Of a stretch of DNA of 64,000 nt, positions 22,217 to 33,433 are shown piece by piece (within the stretch, counting starts at the first letter, position 1; each line of letters begins with the position of its first letter). The notes beneath the pieces were generated by a model. That model ran no database searches and was not told the origin of the DNA. It saw only the letters and a program-made list of their open reading frames with translations. The translations under genes were made by a program, and so were the position numbers. The stretch covers positions 186,001 through 250,000 of the forward strand of contig ML976682.1 in assembly GCA_010015655.1 (NCBI GenBank), given 5' to 3'. The DNA is from Bimuria novae-zelandiae CBS 107.79. Taxonomy: Eukaryota > Ascomycota > Dothideomycetes > Pleosporales > Didymosphaeriaceae.

Positions 22217-22248
22217 TACATATATAGAAAATTTCGAGAATGACGCTA

Positions 22249-24331
22249 ACGTGTTTGTGCGCGTGCCGAGCCACTTCGCGTAACGAGCCACCCAACACCT
22301 AAAGACTGAATGACTCACTAACTTTGACGCGTCGTAACTCCACCAATATGGGGGCAATTGAAGATGCGATTNNNNNNNNNNNNNNNNNNNNNNNNNNNNN
22401 NNNNNNNNNNNNNNNNNNNNNNNNNNNNNNNNNNNNNNNNNNNNNNNNNNNNNNNNNNNNNNNNNNNNNNNNNNNNNNNNNNNNNNNNNNNNNNNNAACA
22501 AGAGCAGGAGCTTGTACGATATATCGAAGGACTCACAAAGAGACATACACCTCCTACTAGAGAGATGATACAGAATTTTGCCTCTACGATAGCAAAGGAG
22601 CCAGTCAGCGAGAGCTAGGTTACCCGCTTTATCAACCAACACAGCATTCATCTCATCTCCCAATGGACCGTCGGGATGGACAACAATCGCCACAAAGCTA
22701 ATTTAGTGGATAAATATCGCCTCTATTTTAACCTTCTACACAGTAAGATAGATAAATATCGCATAGATCCTCGTTATATCTACAATATGGATGAAAAAGG
22801 CGTCCTGATCGGTATTGTTGGTAGATCAAAGAGAATATTTAGCAGACGAATGTAGGAGAAGAAGGAGGTTAGGGTATTACTCTAAGATGGCAATCGCGCA
22901 TAGATCACGCTCCTGGCATGTATCTGCGCTAATGGATCAGCTCTGCCGCTAAGCCTTATTTATGAGGCCGCCAACAAGGGCATCCAATCAAGCTGGGTAG
23001 AGGATATTAAGGCAGGAGAATATGAAGTCTTTATCACCTTATTATCCTCTAGCTAGACAAACAACGATATCGGGCTTGCCTGGCTTAAGCAGGTGTTCGA
23101 TCGCTGTATAAAAGAGAAGACTTAACGATTATATTATCTTTTAATTATAGACGGCCACAGATCTTATGTTACTATAGACTTTATTAACTATTATAATAAG
23201 TATAAGATCCTGCTTGCTATCCTGCCTCCTTACTTAACTTATACGCTTTAGCTACTTAACGTTGCAATGTTTAAGCCTCTATTAATAGCATACTTAGCAG
23301 AGCTATTACGATACCTTTATAGAAGCTAAGGCCTAGCTTTTATTACTAAAGATAACTTCTTCCCCTTATTTTGGAATGCGTGAAAGGCCTCCTTTAAGGA
23401 ATTAACTATCCTTAGCTCTTTTAGAGCCATAGGCATATCGCCACCTGATTCTAATCCTATTTTAGATAGGTTCGCCCAGGATTAAGAATTAGGCGATAAC
23501 TCCTTATTAGGGCTTAGCGATCATGACTGGAGAAAGATAGATAGGCTTATATAATTAGTAGTAAAAGATTAGGGTAGTTAAGATATAAAGAAGCTTCGTT
23601 AATTGCTCCACCACCTATCTATCTAAAATGAGCTACTTAAGCATGAGATGGATAGGATTAAGTAGGCACTATCTATTAAGGAGAAGCGTAGAAAGAAGGG
23701 TAAGACTCTAGATCTTTAATAGCGCTAGGAGTATTAGAGTGGGGCTATCTTATAGTTACTAAGGAAGGTGAGGGAGGCACGTGTTTATTAATCTATTAAG
23801 AAATAAGAGGATAAGTAGTAATAGCTTTAAAAAGTAAAAATAGTAGAGCTAAAGAAGGTAGCTAAGCTATATAAGGAGAAAATATAACAGGAAAAGCGTG
23901 ATGCGCGAGAGGCAGCTAAGAAGGCGAAGGAGAAGGAGAGGGCTAAAAAGGCAGCTTAGCGCGCTGCCCAGAAGTCTGCCCGTAACGCAGAAAAAGCTCT
24001 ATAACTATCCTAAAGGTGTAAGAGAAAGGCTTCTCAGCCATCTACACAGAGCAGAAAGCGTCCAAAACGTGTTATTAATACTACAGATGTTAGGGAGGCC
24101 TCAGAGGGCGCATCTGCTGCCTTAAGTAAATCTACACGCAGCGGCCGCGACGTCAAGCTTCTAGATAGATTTAAGTAGTGCAAATTAATCGTAGCTATCA
24201 ATTAACTACTCTAGTAGAAAATCTTATAATAATATTATTTATAGGTAGTTCTGCAGCCTCATTCTTGCATAAGCTATTATGGTGTTGGGTGGCTCGTCAC
24301 GCGAAGTGGCTCGGCACGCGCACGGACACGT
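22249..24331 (+). mobile_element. Fot1/pogo-type transposon 1, RIP-degraded (contains assembly gap)
   Basis: Terminal inverted repeats of 51 bp (22249–22299 and 24281–24331) match at 48 positions; the three differences are all C-to-T/G-to-A in the left copy. TA flanks both ends (22247–22248, 24332–24333). The transposase runs on the plus strand from an ATG near 22348 and is interrupted by 125 N. Diagnostic DDE blocks remain readable despite stops: YNMDEKGVLIG, LACICANG, LIIDGHRSYVT and LPPYLTYTL followed by LNVAMFKPL. Many stops are TAG/TAA where CAG/CAA (Gln) would be expected, consistent with RIP. Non-functional. Confidence 0.9.
22372..22496. other. Assembly gap (125 N)
   Basis: A run of 125 N inside the transposase N-terminus of pogo element 1. 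True size is unknown. Apparent open frames crossing it are artefacts. Confidence 0.99.
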
Positions 24332-24333
24332 TA

Positions 24334-26460
24334 CCCTGCCGAGACAGTCAGTGCGCCGCGACACTAACGCGCCACCCCAACACCAGCACCGCAGCCAGCA
24401 ACATGAGGCTATAGAGTTTTACATAAAAGCTTTTATCGCGAAATTTTCTAGAGTTAAAATTTTATAAAGCTATAGAAGATTGCTAGCTAGTTAAATTATA
24501 AATATCTACTTAGTGTTCTAATTATTTAGCCACTACGCGATGCTAGCGCTAATAGCGTAGATATTATTATATTAACGCGTATAGATGCCGGCGTAGGCTT
24601 CTTCCTCTTTATAATTATATAAGTAGCTTTTAAAGCATTCTGGCTTCCCTTTTTAGTAATTTTAAGACGTTTTTAAAGTTATTATTAAGTCTTACGAGCC
24701 TATTAATAGAGGCGTTACTTAGTAGCCTAATTAGCTTTCTTCTTAGCGCGCGTATTTCTAACTATTACACGCATAACACGCTTCTCTTATAGTAAATAAG
24801 CTTTAAGCTGCCTATTTACTATCTAGATCTCTCTCTACTCACTTTTCTGGAGTTATAGTTGTTGCTTTTTAGCCTTTTATTGGCTAAGAGAATCGCGCGC
24901 CCTCTATACGCAGGCAGGTAACTAGAAAATAGATCTTTTATACTACTTATCTAGCTACTTAAAAGGTAGAGTCCTGCCCTTTATTTAATGCTATTTCTGG
25001 TTTATAAGGGCTTCTCGTAGCCCCTAATTCTTATGCTCTAGGAGCTACTTCTGTATAGAGATTAAGTATATAGTGCGACTTAGCTTCTTGGCCTTATTAC
25101 CTCCCCCTATATTAATAATAACCTTTAAAAGCTAATTAATTTTGCGCTAATTAGACACGTTAAGTACTAAAGTAGAGCTTTCGCGCGATCTCTATTCTAG
25201 AGACTTATCTCTATTAAATTAACTAAGGATTAGTGTAGGATCTAGCAGCGAGATACCTATATACTTAAAAGCTTTAGTAATTAATTACAGCGTAACTAAC
25301 GTTGTCTAGGCCCTCTAGAATAGTGTAAAGAAGTCTCTTTTAGTAATTATTAATAGCCCCTAACTTCTATACAGGTATGCGGAGAGCTCGTTAGAGTAGA
25401 TAGTAGAAAAAGACTTAAATATATAGACATCTAGAGGCTATAGCATATAAGTGGCGTAAGGGGGAAATATTGCAAGGAGGATCTTTTTCTAATTACAATA
25501 GTTAATAAAATCTATAGTAACGTGAGATCTATGCCTATTAAGGACTAGGAGTTGCCACTATCGTTAAGCCTTCTCCTTAGTATAGCGATTAAACACCTGT
25601 TTTAGCTATTAAAGCCCTATCTCGTTATTTAACTATTTAGAGGTTAATAAGGTAATAAAGACTCTATAAGAATTAACGTTAATTTCCTTAACCTAGCTTA
25701 ATTGTAGAGTCTCAGCGTTAGATTAATAGATTAGTAATAGATTAATAGTAGATCTATCGGCGCATATACATGCGATGAGCGAGATCCACTTATGACTACT
25801 ATCCTGGATAGATTGCCTCACTTAGCGACTCTTATATATAGGCCTGTCGAAGATCCTTTTTGACCTGCTGGTGATGCTGAGTAGGAAGCCTTTTTCGTCC
25901 ATATTATAGATATGCTAAGGCTCTATGCTATACTTTATAATTTTCTTATATAAAAGCTTAAAGTAGAGCCTATATCTTACGCCTAAATTAGCGTTATAGT
26001 AATTACTATCTAGCCTAGTCGTCTATCGCGAGATTAGGGAGTTAAAGTAGTGCCTAATAAAGTAATTAACCTATTACATAGAGATATCCTTTTTAGTAAT
26101 AATTAATATAAAGTTTTAGATTATCTAACGCGTAGGGGGTAGAACTTTCTAAGTAAGACGCTATATATACTATAGGAGCTTAGATTCTTATTATTAGTTA
26201 AGATTTTAGCAAGTTTATAGTAGCTATGTACGCGCCTGCATGGCGCGTCTATGCTAGCGCGTTAATGTTGACCGCACAACACCAAATTCTTCTGCAATTT
26301 TTCTATATAAGAAAGTTTCTCCAGGTTCTTGTGAGTCGATAGCGATGATTGCAGCCTTAATTGGATCCATATTGGTGGAGATGCGGCGCGTCAAAGTTGA
26401 GGTGCTACATCTGTTGGGGTGGCGCGTTAGTGTCGCGGCGCACTGACTGTCTCGGCAGGG
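24334..26460 (-). mobile_element. Fot1/pogo-type transposon 2, RIP-degraded interior with perfect ends
   Basis: Terminal inverted repeats 24334–24381 and 26413–26460 are identical over 48 bp. TA lies on both sides (24332–24333 and 26461–26462); the left TA is the same dinucleotide that borders the right end of element 1. The transposase is on the minus strand, beginning MDPIKAAIIAID near 26370 with a helix-turn-helix (KIAEEFGVVRSTLTR). Near 25900 the DDE hallmark NMDEKGFLLSITSRSKRIF is legible, with RIP-type stops beyond. The central part is TA-rich and dead. Confidence 0.9.
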
Positions 26461-26567
26461 TAGTAGCGCACGTCCCCCACAACCTCGGCCGGCCATTCTC
26501 ACGCTCAACACCACAACTTCGACGCGCCATTTCTTGTCCAAATCACGGCCGATTTTAATAAAAAGAC

Positions 26568-27937
26568 ATGCCTGCGACTCGCAGGAAGCCCCGCAAGACA
26601 GCGCCAGCAAAAACCCGCGTCCCGAAGACCGCGCGTCGCGAATTGCCGCCCGAAACGAAAGCCTACGCCGTCGGCGCGATGTCAGCCGGAGTATCTCAGT
26701 ACAGCCTCGCCAAACAACTTCCTGTGACTCAGGGAGCTCTCAGCAAGTTGCTCGCACGCACGCGAGAGCGTTCAGAGGCGTCAAAACTCCCTCTCTGGGA
26801 CCCGTATCTCTACGAAACAGAAGTCGGCCGAGGTGGCCAGGATATCGACTTTTCTCCAGAGCAAAAGGCCGCGATCATCGCCATCGCTACCCAGAACAAA
26901 GAAGCCCGTGAAAAGCAGAGCTGGCAAGCAGTCGCTGACGGCGATTTCGATCATCTACAGCTGCCCAGGCCTCTCAGCGTCAGCAGCTTCGAAAACATCA
27001 TGTATGAAGCTGGGTATGGCCGCAAAGCTCCGGGACGCAAACCGATGCTCGACAACGCGCAGAAAAAGCGTCGCCTTGAATGGGTGCTCGCCCACAACCC
27101 AGATCTTTATAAGTATGGCAATGGGCTGGGCTTCAACTTTCAGCGCGTTATTTTTACTGACGAAACACCAGCACGGGTCGGCGAGCTGCGCGGCAAGCTG
27201 CGCGCGTGGGCAAAGGACGACAAGATCTAACATCCTGACGTTGAACGGCCGAAGATTCGCAAGAATTGCGCCTCCAGTTCTACGGCAGCTTTACCTACGA
27301 TGCGAAGGGCCCCTATCACATCTACGGCACCGAGACGCCAGAGGCAAAAAAGCTGGCCAAACAAGCCTACGATGAGGAGAATCAGCGCAACAAAGAGCAG
27401 AGGCAACAGCTAGTCCCCCGGACCCGCGCTGTCCTCAGAGAGCTCGGCGATGCCGACGCGAACAGCAGAGCCTGGGCATGGGCAAAACACCATGAAATGA
27501 AGCGCGGAGATCGCTCACGCGGCGACATAGACGGTTACCGACACCGCGAGGAGGTGCTGAAGCCATTGCTGGTGCCGTGAATCAATTCTCTATATGAAGA
27601 AGGACGTACCCCGCTGCTCCTCGAGGACGGTGCCCCTACCCACACGAGCAAGATTGCGGTCGAATATCTCGAAGTTTCGCATATACAGAAGCTCTCCTGG
27701 CCAGGTCATTCGCCAGATATCAACGCGGAGGAGCATGCCTGGCCATGGATCCGGCGTCACATTACGCAGGACTTCATGCCGAGCACCTGCGAGGCCCAGT
27801 GCCGCGCGCAATAGGCATATAAGTGGGAGAATCTCCCCCTTAAAGTGATCAATAAATGGATAGACAGCATCCCGAAGGTTATACGGCAAATAATTAAGCA
27901 TGGCGGACACAATTGCTTTCATGACGGCGGGGGCTAA
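26568..27937 (+). pseudogene. Tc1/mariner DD34E transposase relic, normal GC
   Basis: Begins MPATRRKPRKTAPAKT and has a helix-turn-helix region (SQYSLAKQLPVTQGALSKLL). The catalytic triad is recognisable: FTDETPARVG (first Asp), LLEDGAPTHTSK (second Asp) and GHSPDINAEEHAWPWI (Glu, 34 residues after the second Asp), i.e. DD34E. The frame is broken by a stop at 27228–27230, a frameshift before 27266, and stops near 27578 and 27812. All three stops could be single C-to-T changes from Gln or Arg codons. Unlike its neighbours it keeps normal base composition, so damage is light. I could not find its terminal inverted repeats. Confidence 0.82.
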
Positions 27938-28629
27938 AACCTGCACTTAACACCAAATCTGAAGCTTCAAAAACTCCTAAATAAGCAATTAAGTGATTCT
28001 CTATCGTCTACATATCAAAAAACCCGAAGAAAATCGCTTTTGTATGAGGATTTATATGTGAGGGCGATATTTGATGGGGAACCAAGAATGCGCGCGTTGG
28101 CGCTATTCCTCATTCAAAACGAGTTCCTCGTAGCGGTGGAAATGGCATGCACAAGGGTGGCAATGGTGTCATTCACGATATGAAGTGCCGAGCCCCCTTG
28201 AAGTTTAGCGTCATCACGGAACGACGTGTGACCGAGCCGTACGGTATAAAGGGCGGCGAGAATAGTGGCCGCGGTGCAAACTACTGGGTCACAACCTTGG
28301 GCCGAGAAACATGGTCGCGATGGATACGAGCGATCGCTGTGTCATTTACACGCCTGGTCGCGGCGGCTTCGGTCCTGTAGGTTTGACACAGGGAAGGATG
28401 GTCAACGGCGCCGAGAAGATCCCGTACCCGCGAGCAGCGGGCAGTGTGGCTGCTTAAACGGAGACTCAAGCTCAAGCCAATTAGGGATTACGTGGAAGCA
28501 CTTGCGAGGAACGGTGAAGTGGACTGCACGAATGTAGGATAGCATCTTGTGGGGTAAGGATATCAAAGCATTGACAAGGCATGGTTGTTTTGATAGTAGT
28601 GACCCATCTATCTAGTAATCTAATCTCTA
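27938..28629. other. Intergenic, nothing recognised
   Basis: Between the Tc1-like relic and the 3' end of the membrane protein gene. It may contain the transposon's right end, but no inverted repeat was found. Confidence 0.4.
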
Positions 28630-30289
28630 CTACTTTGGCGTGGAATTCATTGACATTTTCCGTTGCCATCCTCGGTTAGACATGCCATCATCACGCTGGA
28701 TATATACTCGCACAGTATCCCAGTAAGTCCAACTTACTGTCGCACAGAAAATCAGCTGAAATAGAATAGCCATGAAAGTGATCCAAGGACAAACATGCTG
28801 AGTGTAGTACATCAGCTCCGGCATGACGTCTGACATCTGCGGCAGATGCAGACCTCTCATGCCCCACATAGACCAGCAGGCGCAGCTGTTCATGATGCCC
28901 CATTGAGTGATTACTACCAGGCCAATGTTGATGAGTGCAGCGATCAGGTCTTTGCAGTACACTGTCCAGAAGAGGCCATTTTGCAGCCACAACTCGAAGT
29001 TACATTCGAGGAGGAAACTGAGCAACCACACGAGAAGTCTTAATTTTGGTAAGTTGTAGTCCCAGGACGGTTGAACGGGCATCTTACATGACAGTTTGAG
29101 GGATATGGCGGCAATTTAGACCATGTGGAGGAACGGAGTACGACAGAACGATGGCCGTGATGTAACTAGCTGCAAGCACAACAACGGCGACGACGACGAA
29201 AGAGAACATGGTCCAGTTGTTTATCTCTAAGGAACGCTGACGGCTGCTCCATTTGCGAGGCCTCCAATTATTGAGTCCGCCATGGATAGCGCGTTCTTGA
29301 CCCATTTTGCACCATTGAGATTCTTCTCTATAGGTCGCAGATGGGCGTCGCGAAAGTTGTCCTTGGACCTGCGCAAGATCATATTCGAAAGCTTGGAGCA
29401 AGCGGGGAATGGATCCCTCGGTCTGGGAGGCACCGATCACGGATCCGAGTAGAACTGCCGAAGTGATCCAGAGATACATGCCAGAGAAGGCGATGCTGTG
29501 TACTTCTACATTCGGCCAGTTAGATGAGCTCGGCTCGGATGAAGCTGCCTTTATGAGCGCAATAAGCCATCCTGCAATGAAAAAGGTTTCGGCTACAAAG
29601 ATGGGGAGAGACTTGGTCGCTCTGTCGGCAGCTAAGGAGTTCGCCGTCTCTTCGTATATATGGCGTATCTCGGTTTCGAACTGCGGATGGTTACGAGATG
29701 TTATACTAATTGTATTCGTCAGTTCCTTCGAACACAGATTTAAGATTGGTGCTTACTAGTCTCTGCAGAAGCCCTGTACTTGGTCGGATTTTCCGCACTC
29801 GTCGTATGAAACCATGATGAGCGCTAGAGCCTTCCAGGTGAATTCGTATTTACGTTCTTCTTCTGTGATTCCAACGTCTTTGCATGTCGCTTTCGCCAGG
29901 CGAGCCCTGCAGTTACTAATAGCCAATGTGCACAGGAGACTCGTCATGGAATCAACCGGGTCACCGAGCAAGTGTAAAATCGTCGCGGTTTCAACGTTGA
30001 AGCCCAATGGTACTCGTGGAAACTGCACAGCAAGCTGAAACAGAGGGAGTTTCCATGTTACGATGCGGGTCCAAATATCTTCGATGGGGTATCGCGTCCA
30101 TCCGGTCCAAATGGAGTTTGTGGTACCTGTCATTATTCTGCACGTCTTATCGGTCAACATCCTGGTTCCTTTGAAGAATATGTCGCTTCCCGACGGACAC
30201 GTCGCATTGAGGAACGTATATTCCATATACAAGCCATCGAAGTTGAAACCAGCCAATGGCCTACCGATTGTTGCAAGCGAGCAATTCAT
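28630..30289 (-). CDS. Multi-pass membrane protein of unknown function
   Basis: Exons 30289–29757, 29705–29088 and 29038–28630, introns of 51 and 49 nt, phases consistent, 519 residues. An N-terminal extracytoplasmic-looking region with several cysteines (NATCPSGSDIFF, DKTCRIMTG) precedes KLPLFQLAVQFPRVPLGF and HLLGDPVDSMTSLL. Hydrophobic segments follow: FFIAGWLIALIKA, YLWITSAVLLGSVIGA, MFSFVVVAVVVLAASYITAIVL with SVPPHGLNCRH, LLVWLLSFLLECNF and CPWITFMAILFQLIFCATV. The layout recalls uncharacterised membrane proteins found in many filamentous fungi; no function is known to me. The 5' end is uncertain: coding could extend upstream through another exon. Confidence 0.75.
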
Positions 30290-31046
30290 CTTGAAGACGC
30301 TTAGAGCGTTATTGAGCCCCGTCCGTGGTTCGGCCTGCTCTCAACAACTTTGTTTTGGCACCTGAGGCCAGTCATTATTCCATCATCTTTTAAGGATATA
30401 TGTATGCGCAATAGTGCTTCAGCCTCGTACTCATTCAAAGGGCCGCTAGCGAAAGCCGTATTTGGACACCGCCTACATACAGCGAGGCCGCCAATTGCAA
30501 CCAACAAAAGATGTTGTCCGACCAATAGCTGAAATTTGCCCTTAGCCTGGAATGCGGGAATCTATGCAGCCGACTGCACCACCTGACAGGATGGTGTCAC
30601 AACGCTGTAAGGCAGCCATCGCCCTGCCTCATAAGGTCCTTAAATCCCTCAAATTTCGAAGTTGAATGGGAATCAGGGCCATTATTCCATGAGCCCAGCA
30701 GGTGAGAATGAGGGGTTGTAAGCCATGTGGCACATAAACGCGGCTGAGATAGGACCGGCTCAAACGACATTGGCTACTTCTCAAGCCTCCATGCACTCCT
30801 CAGTGGCTGTGCAGAAAACACCCGCCTACCTATCCGAATGTCGATATCCTCTTGACTTCATTAGCCCATTTTCATCTCGAAGAAGCAACAACCTGCTACG
30901 GGATGGGATCATGCGCCCCGCTAGCCCTTGTCGCTAGTTCAACAATACGACGACGTTGACGTCGCGGTTGTCGTTCCCCACGGAAGTACAACACACCCAA
31001 CCAAAGCCATAACTCGTAAACATTCTTGGCCACTTCCCCCACGCTC
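30290..31046. other. Intergenic, nothing firmly recognised
   Basis: Lies between the start of the membrane protein gene and the 3' end of the PDI-like gene. A minus-strand open stretch at 30525–30301 might be a missed upstream exon of the membrane protein but does not join cleanly. Confidence 0.35.
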
Positions 31047-32234
31047 TTACAGCTCATCGCGCTGCCCCTTCACAGCCTCCGCCTCCGCGCCCTCCATCTC
31101 GGGCGCGTTCGCTCCAAACACCTGCCCCGTCGTCGCCTTCCCCTGCAAGATAGTCATCAACATTCCTTCCACTACATCTACCCTTATCACCCTTCTCTGT
31201 AAATAAGTAAACACATTATCATTCATCGGCGCATGCACAGCCAGCGCCGGGAACCTCCCCTCCACCAACCCGAAGTTCTTCGCCATGGGCGCGTATTCCA
31301 CGGCGTCTGCCACGCCAAACGTAACATACTGCTCGAACTTCTTCGCCAGAGACGTAAGCTCGTGACGCAAAGCCCTAGCTTCATCCTCGGTGGTGGCGAA
31401 GATGTAGGCAGAAAGCTTGCCCGGCTAGCCCTGTTAGATGGAATTGAGAACGAGGGCGCACATGTAACTTACTGCCATGTATGCCTCCATATTCCGCTCA
31501 CTGAAGTCTCCGATGATCGTTTTTGTTGCTGTGGAAAGGAAGGCTTCTACGTCCGCTGCTGTGAAGGCGCCCTTGAGGAGTTTGTGGTCGCCGTCGGTGT
31601 TTTTGTAGCATTTTATGGAGGGGACGGTGACGGCTTCTTTCTCTGCAATGCTTGCGTAGTATGTGTAGCCGAACACGAAGTCTTCGTGGTGTTGTTCTGC
31701 GATGGAGTAGTATATCTGCAATGGGTCGTCCTGATCTGCTGGGAGGAATGCAACAATCACAACGTCGTCGACTTTCTTGAAATCACGCAGCTGGTCTTCA
31801 GAGCTGATGCGATATATTGTAGGGTATTCGTGTTTTGTGAGAAATGACCTGATAGCGTGCTCTGTCTTTCTCCCTCGATATCTTCCAATGGTTCTTGTTG
31901 TCGTTTCTTCGCTATCGGACCAATCCTTCGTCAATAACCGTATAGCTGGATACTCGTTTACACCGTATTCCCTACAAAGCTCGTCTTCGACGTCGCAGTC
32001 TATCAAGACAATTCGAGTGCGCATGGTTTTGTCATTCGCAAGCTTTTCGAGAACTTCATGGAATGGTTGGATGGGCTCAAACGTTCGCGATGAGAAAACG
32101 GTCAGAACAGGAGCATACTTCTCAAGCGCGAAGTCCAGATCTTTTTTTGTGGAGTTTTGCCACAAAGTGCGTGTAGCGAACGTCAATCGGACGGGTGCAG
32201 CGAACAGAAGAAACCGTAATGCTAACCGAATCAT
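31047..32234 (-). CDS. ER-resident PDI-like thioredoxin-fold protein lacking CxxC, ends RDEL
   Basis: Exons 32234–31473 and 31424–31047 (48-nt intron, GTAAGT…GCTAG), 379 residues. An N-terminal signal peptide (LALRFLLFAAPVRLTFA) and C-terminal RDEL mark an ER-luminal protein. The first thioredoxin-like domain (about 30–130) has APVLTVFSSR then IVLIDCDVEDELCREYGVNEYPAIRLL, a typical PDI layout, but the position of the catalytic CGHC reads without cysteines, so it should be redox-inactive. A second domain (about 145–255: EDQLRDFKKVDDVVIVAFL … VPSIKCYKN) and a third follow, the last carrying EYAPMAKNFGLVEGRFPALAVH. It is divergently paired with the P4H-like gene across 288 bp. A chaperone or subunit role is inferred. 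Confidence 0.88.
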
Positions 32235-32522
32235 GGCTGGTCAAGAAGCACAACGCGACTCCAATATGTTCAAAAAGAGGCCTTCGTAGACGTTGAAAGT
32301 AAGTGGGAGACTCTGTGGTCGGAGGCGCGATCCTAGATGCAGATCAGGCACATGTTGCCGTGCCGCGAGGTGCTGAAACCAACGTCGTTTCAGGACTGTG
32401 ACGAGCGTCAGCCTAAGAATATTTCCCCGCAATTGTCTCTCAACGTCATGACCTTCTGGTCCTACATAACCCAGGTAAAAGACGCCATCTAACGCAGCAA
32501 GACTTCGTATACGCAATCCACA
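32235..32522. promoter_or_regulatory. Bidirectional promoter between PDI-like and P4H-like genes
   Basis: 288 bp separate the two divergent start codons. Both products enter the ER, which suits shared control. I could not identify a specific element such as an unfolded-protein-response site. Confidence 0.55.
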
Positions 32523-33305
32523 ATGTTAAACCGCCTCCTACCACTACCACTCTTCGCTCTCCTTACCTCAGCTCTCTCAACACCTCAAAACTACACCTGC
32601 CCCCAGCACCTCTACAGCGTCCAAATCTTCTCCGAAGACCCCCTGATAATCTACATCGCTGGCTTCCTCACAGAGTCCGAAGCTTCCCACCTTGAATCTG
32701 TCTCCGCGGGCCGCTTCACCTCGTCACAAATCGCCAACCAATCCGGCCAGCAGCATCTCGCCTCGACACGAACCTCGCGATCAACATCGCTGCACAGTGA
32801 CGAAGTAGTCCGCTGCATCGAACAGCGCGCGCTGCAATTCCAGGGCTACGATATCCCGCGCACGCACCTGGAGCCGCTGCAAGCGGTGCAGTACAGTTTC
32901 GGAGAGAAGTACGCGCCGCATACGGATTGGTTTACTTCGTCTCTGCAGACGACTCCGGAGTACGGTGGGAATCGTCTGTCTTCGTTCTTCGTGTACATCA
33001 GCACTTCGGATGACATTGTCGGTGGAGGGACGCAGTTTCCTCTGCTCGATGCTCCGAGAGACGAGCGCTGGTGTCAGTTTGTGAACTGCGATGCTGGGTG
33101 GGAAGATGGAGTGACGTTTCGGCCGATCGCTAGGAACGCGGTGTATTGGCGGAATTTGAGAGGTGGGAAAGGTGGGAAGGCGAGGGTGGGAGATCGGAGG
33201 ACGCTGCACTCTGGGCAGCCGGTGCAGAGGGGTAAAAAGCTCGGCATGAATATTTGGACGAGGGAAGGGGAATTGGACGGAGCATATCGGAGTGAAGTTG
33301 TATGA
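32523..33305 (+). CDS. Secretory-pathway prolyl 4-hydroxylase alpha-like 2-oxoglutarate/Fe(II) dioxygenase
   Basis: Single exon, 260 residues, with a signal peptide (LLPLPLFALLTSALS) and no ER-retention tail (ends YRSEVV). The P4Hc fold is clear: AVQYSFGEKYAPHTDWF holds the iron ligands H133 and D135; FFVYISTSDDIVGGGTQFP is the conserved strand; TLHSGQPVQRGKKLGMNIW holds the distal ligand H229 and the 2-oxoglutarate-binding Lys at 239, ten residues later as in collagen P4H. The substrate would be prolyl residues of secreted proteins, though other residues are possible. It sits head-to-head with the RDEL PDI-like gene and tail-to-tail with the cysteine-rich GPI-type protein. Confidence 0.9.
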   Translation: MLNRLLPLPLFALLTSALSTPQNYTCPQHLYSVQIFSEDPLIIYIAGFLTESEASHLESVSAGRFTSSQIANQSGQQHLASTRTSRSTSLHSDEVVRCIEQRALQFQGYDIPRTHLEPLQAVQYSFGEKYAPHTDWFTSSLQTTPEYGGNRLSSFFVYISTSDDIVGGGTQFPLLDAPRDERWCQFVNCDAGWEDGVTFRPIARNAVYWRNLRGGKGGKARVGDRRTLHSGQPVQRGKKLGMNIWTREGELDGAYRSEVV

Positions 33306-33433
33306 ATATTTAGAAAGAAAAAGGACGCGTGATTGGGATGCAAAGTAGATAACGGAAAAGGCGCTGAACCACCCCAGGCTATATGATGAACAGAAACAAA
33401 AAGGATAACAGATTCGTCGCATACGGGCATCTC

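Noticed and set aside
22187..22693. Open frames running through the N gap
   Set aside because: Frames appear open only because N bases cannot form stops; the surrounding sequence is a transposon relic.
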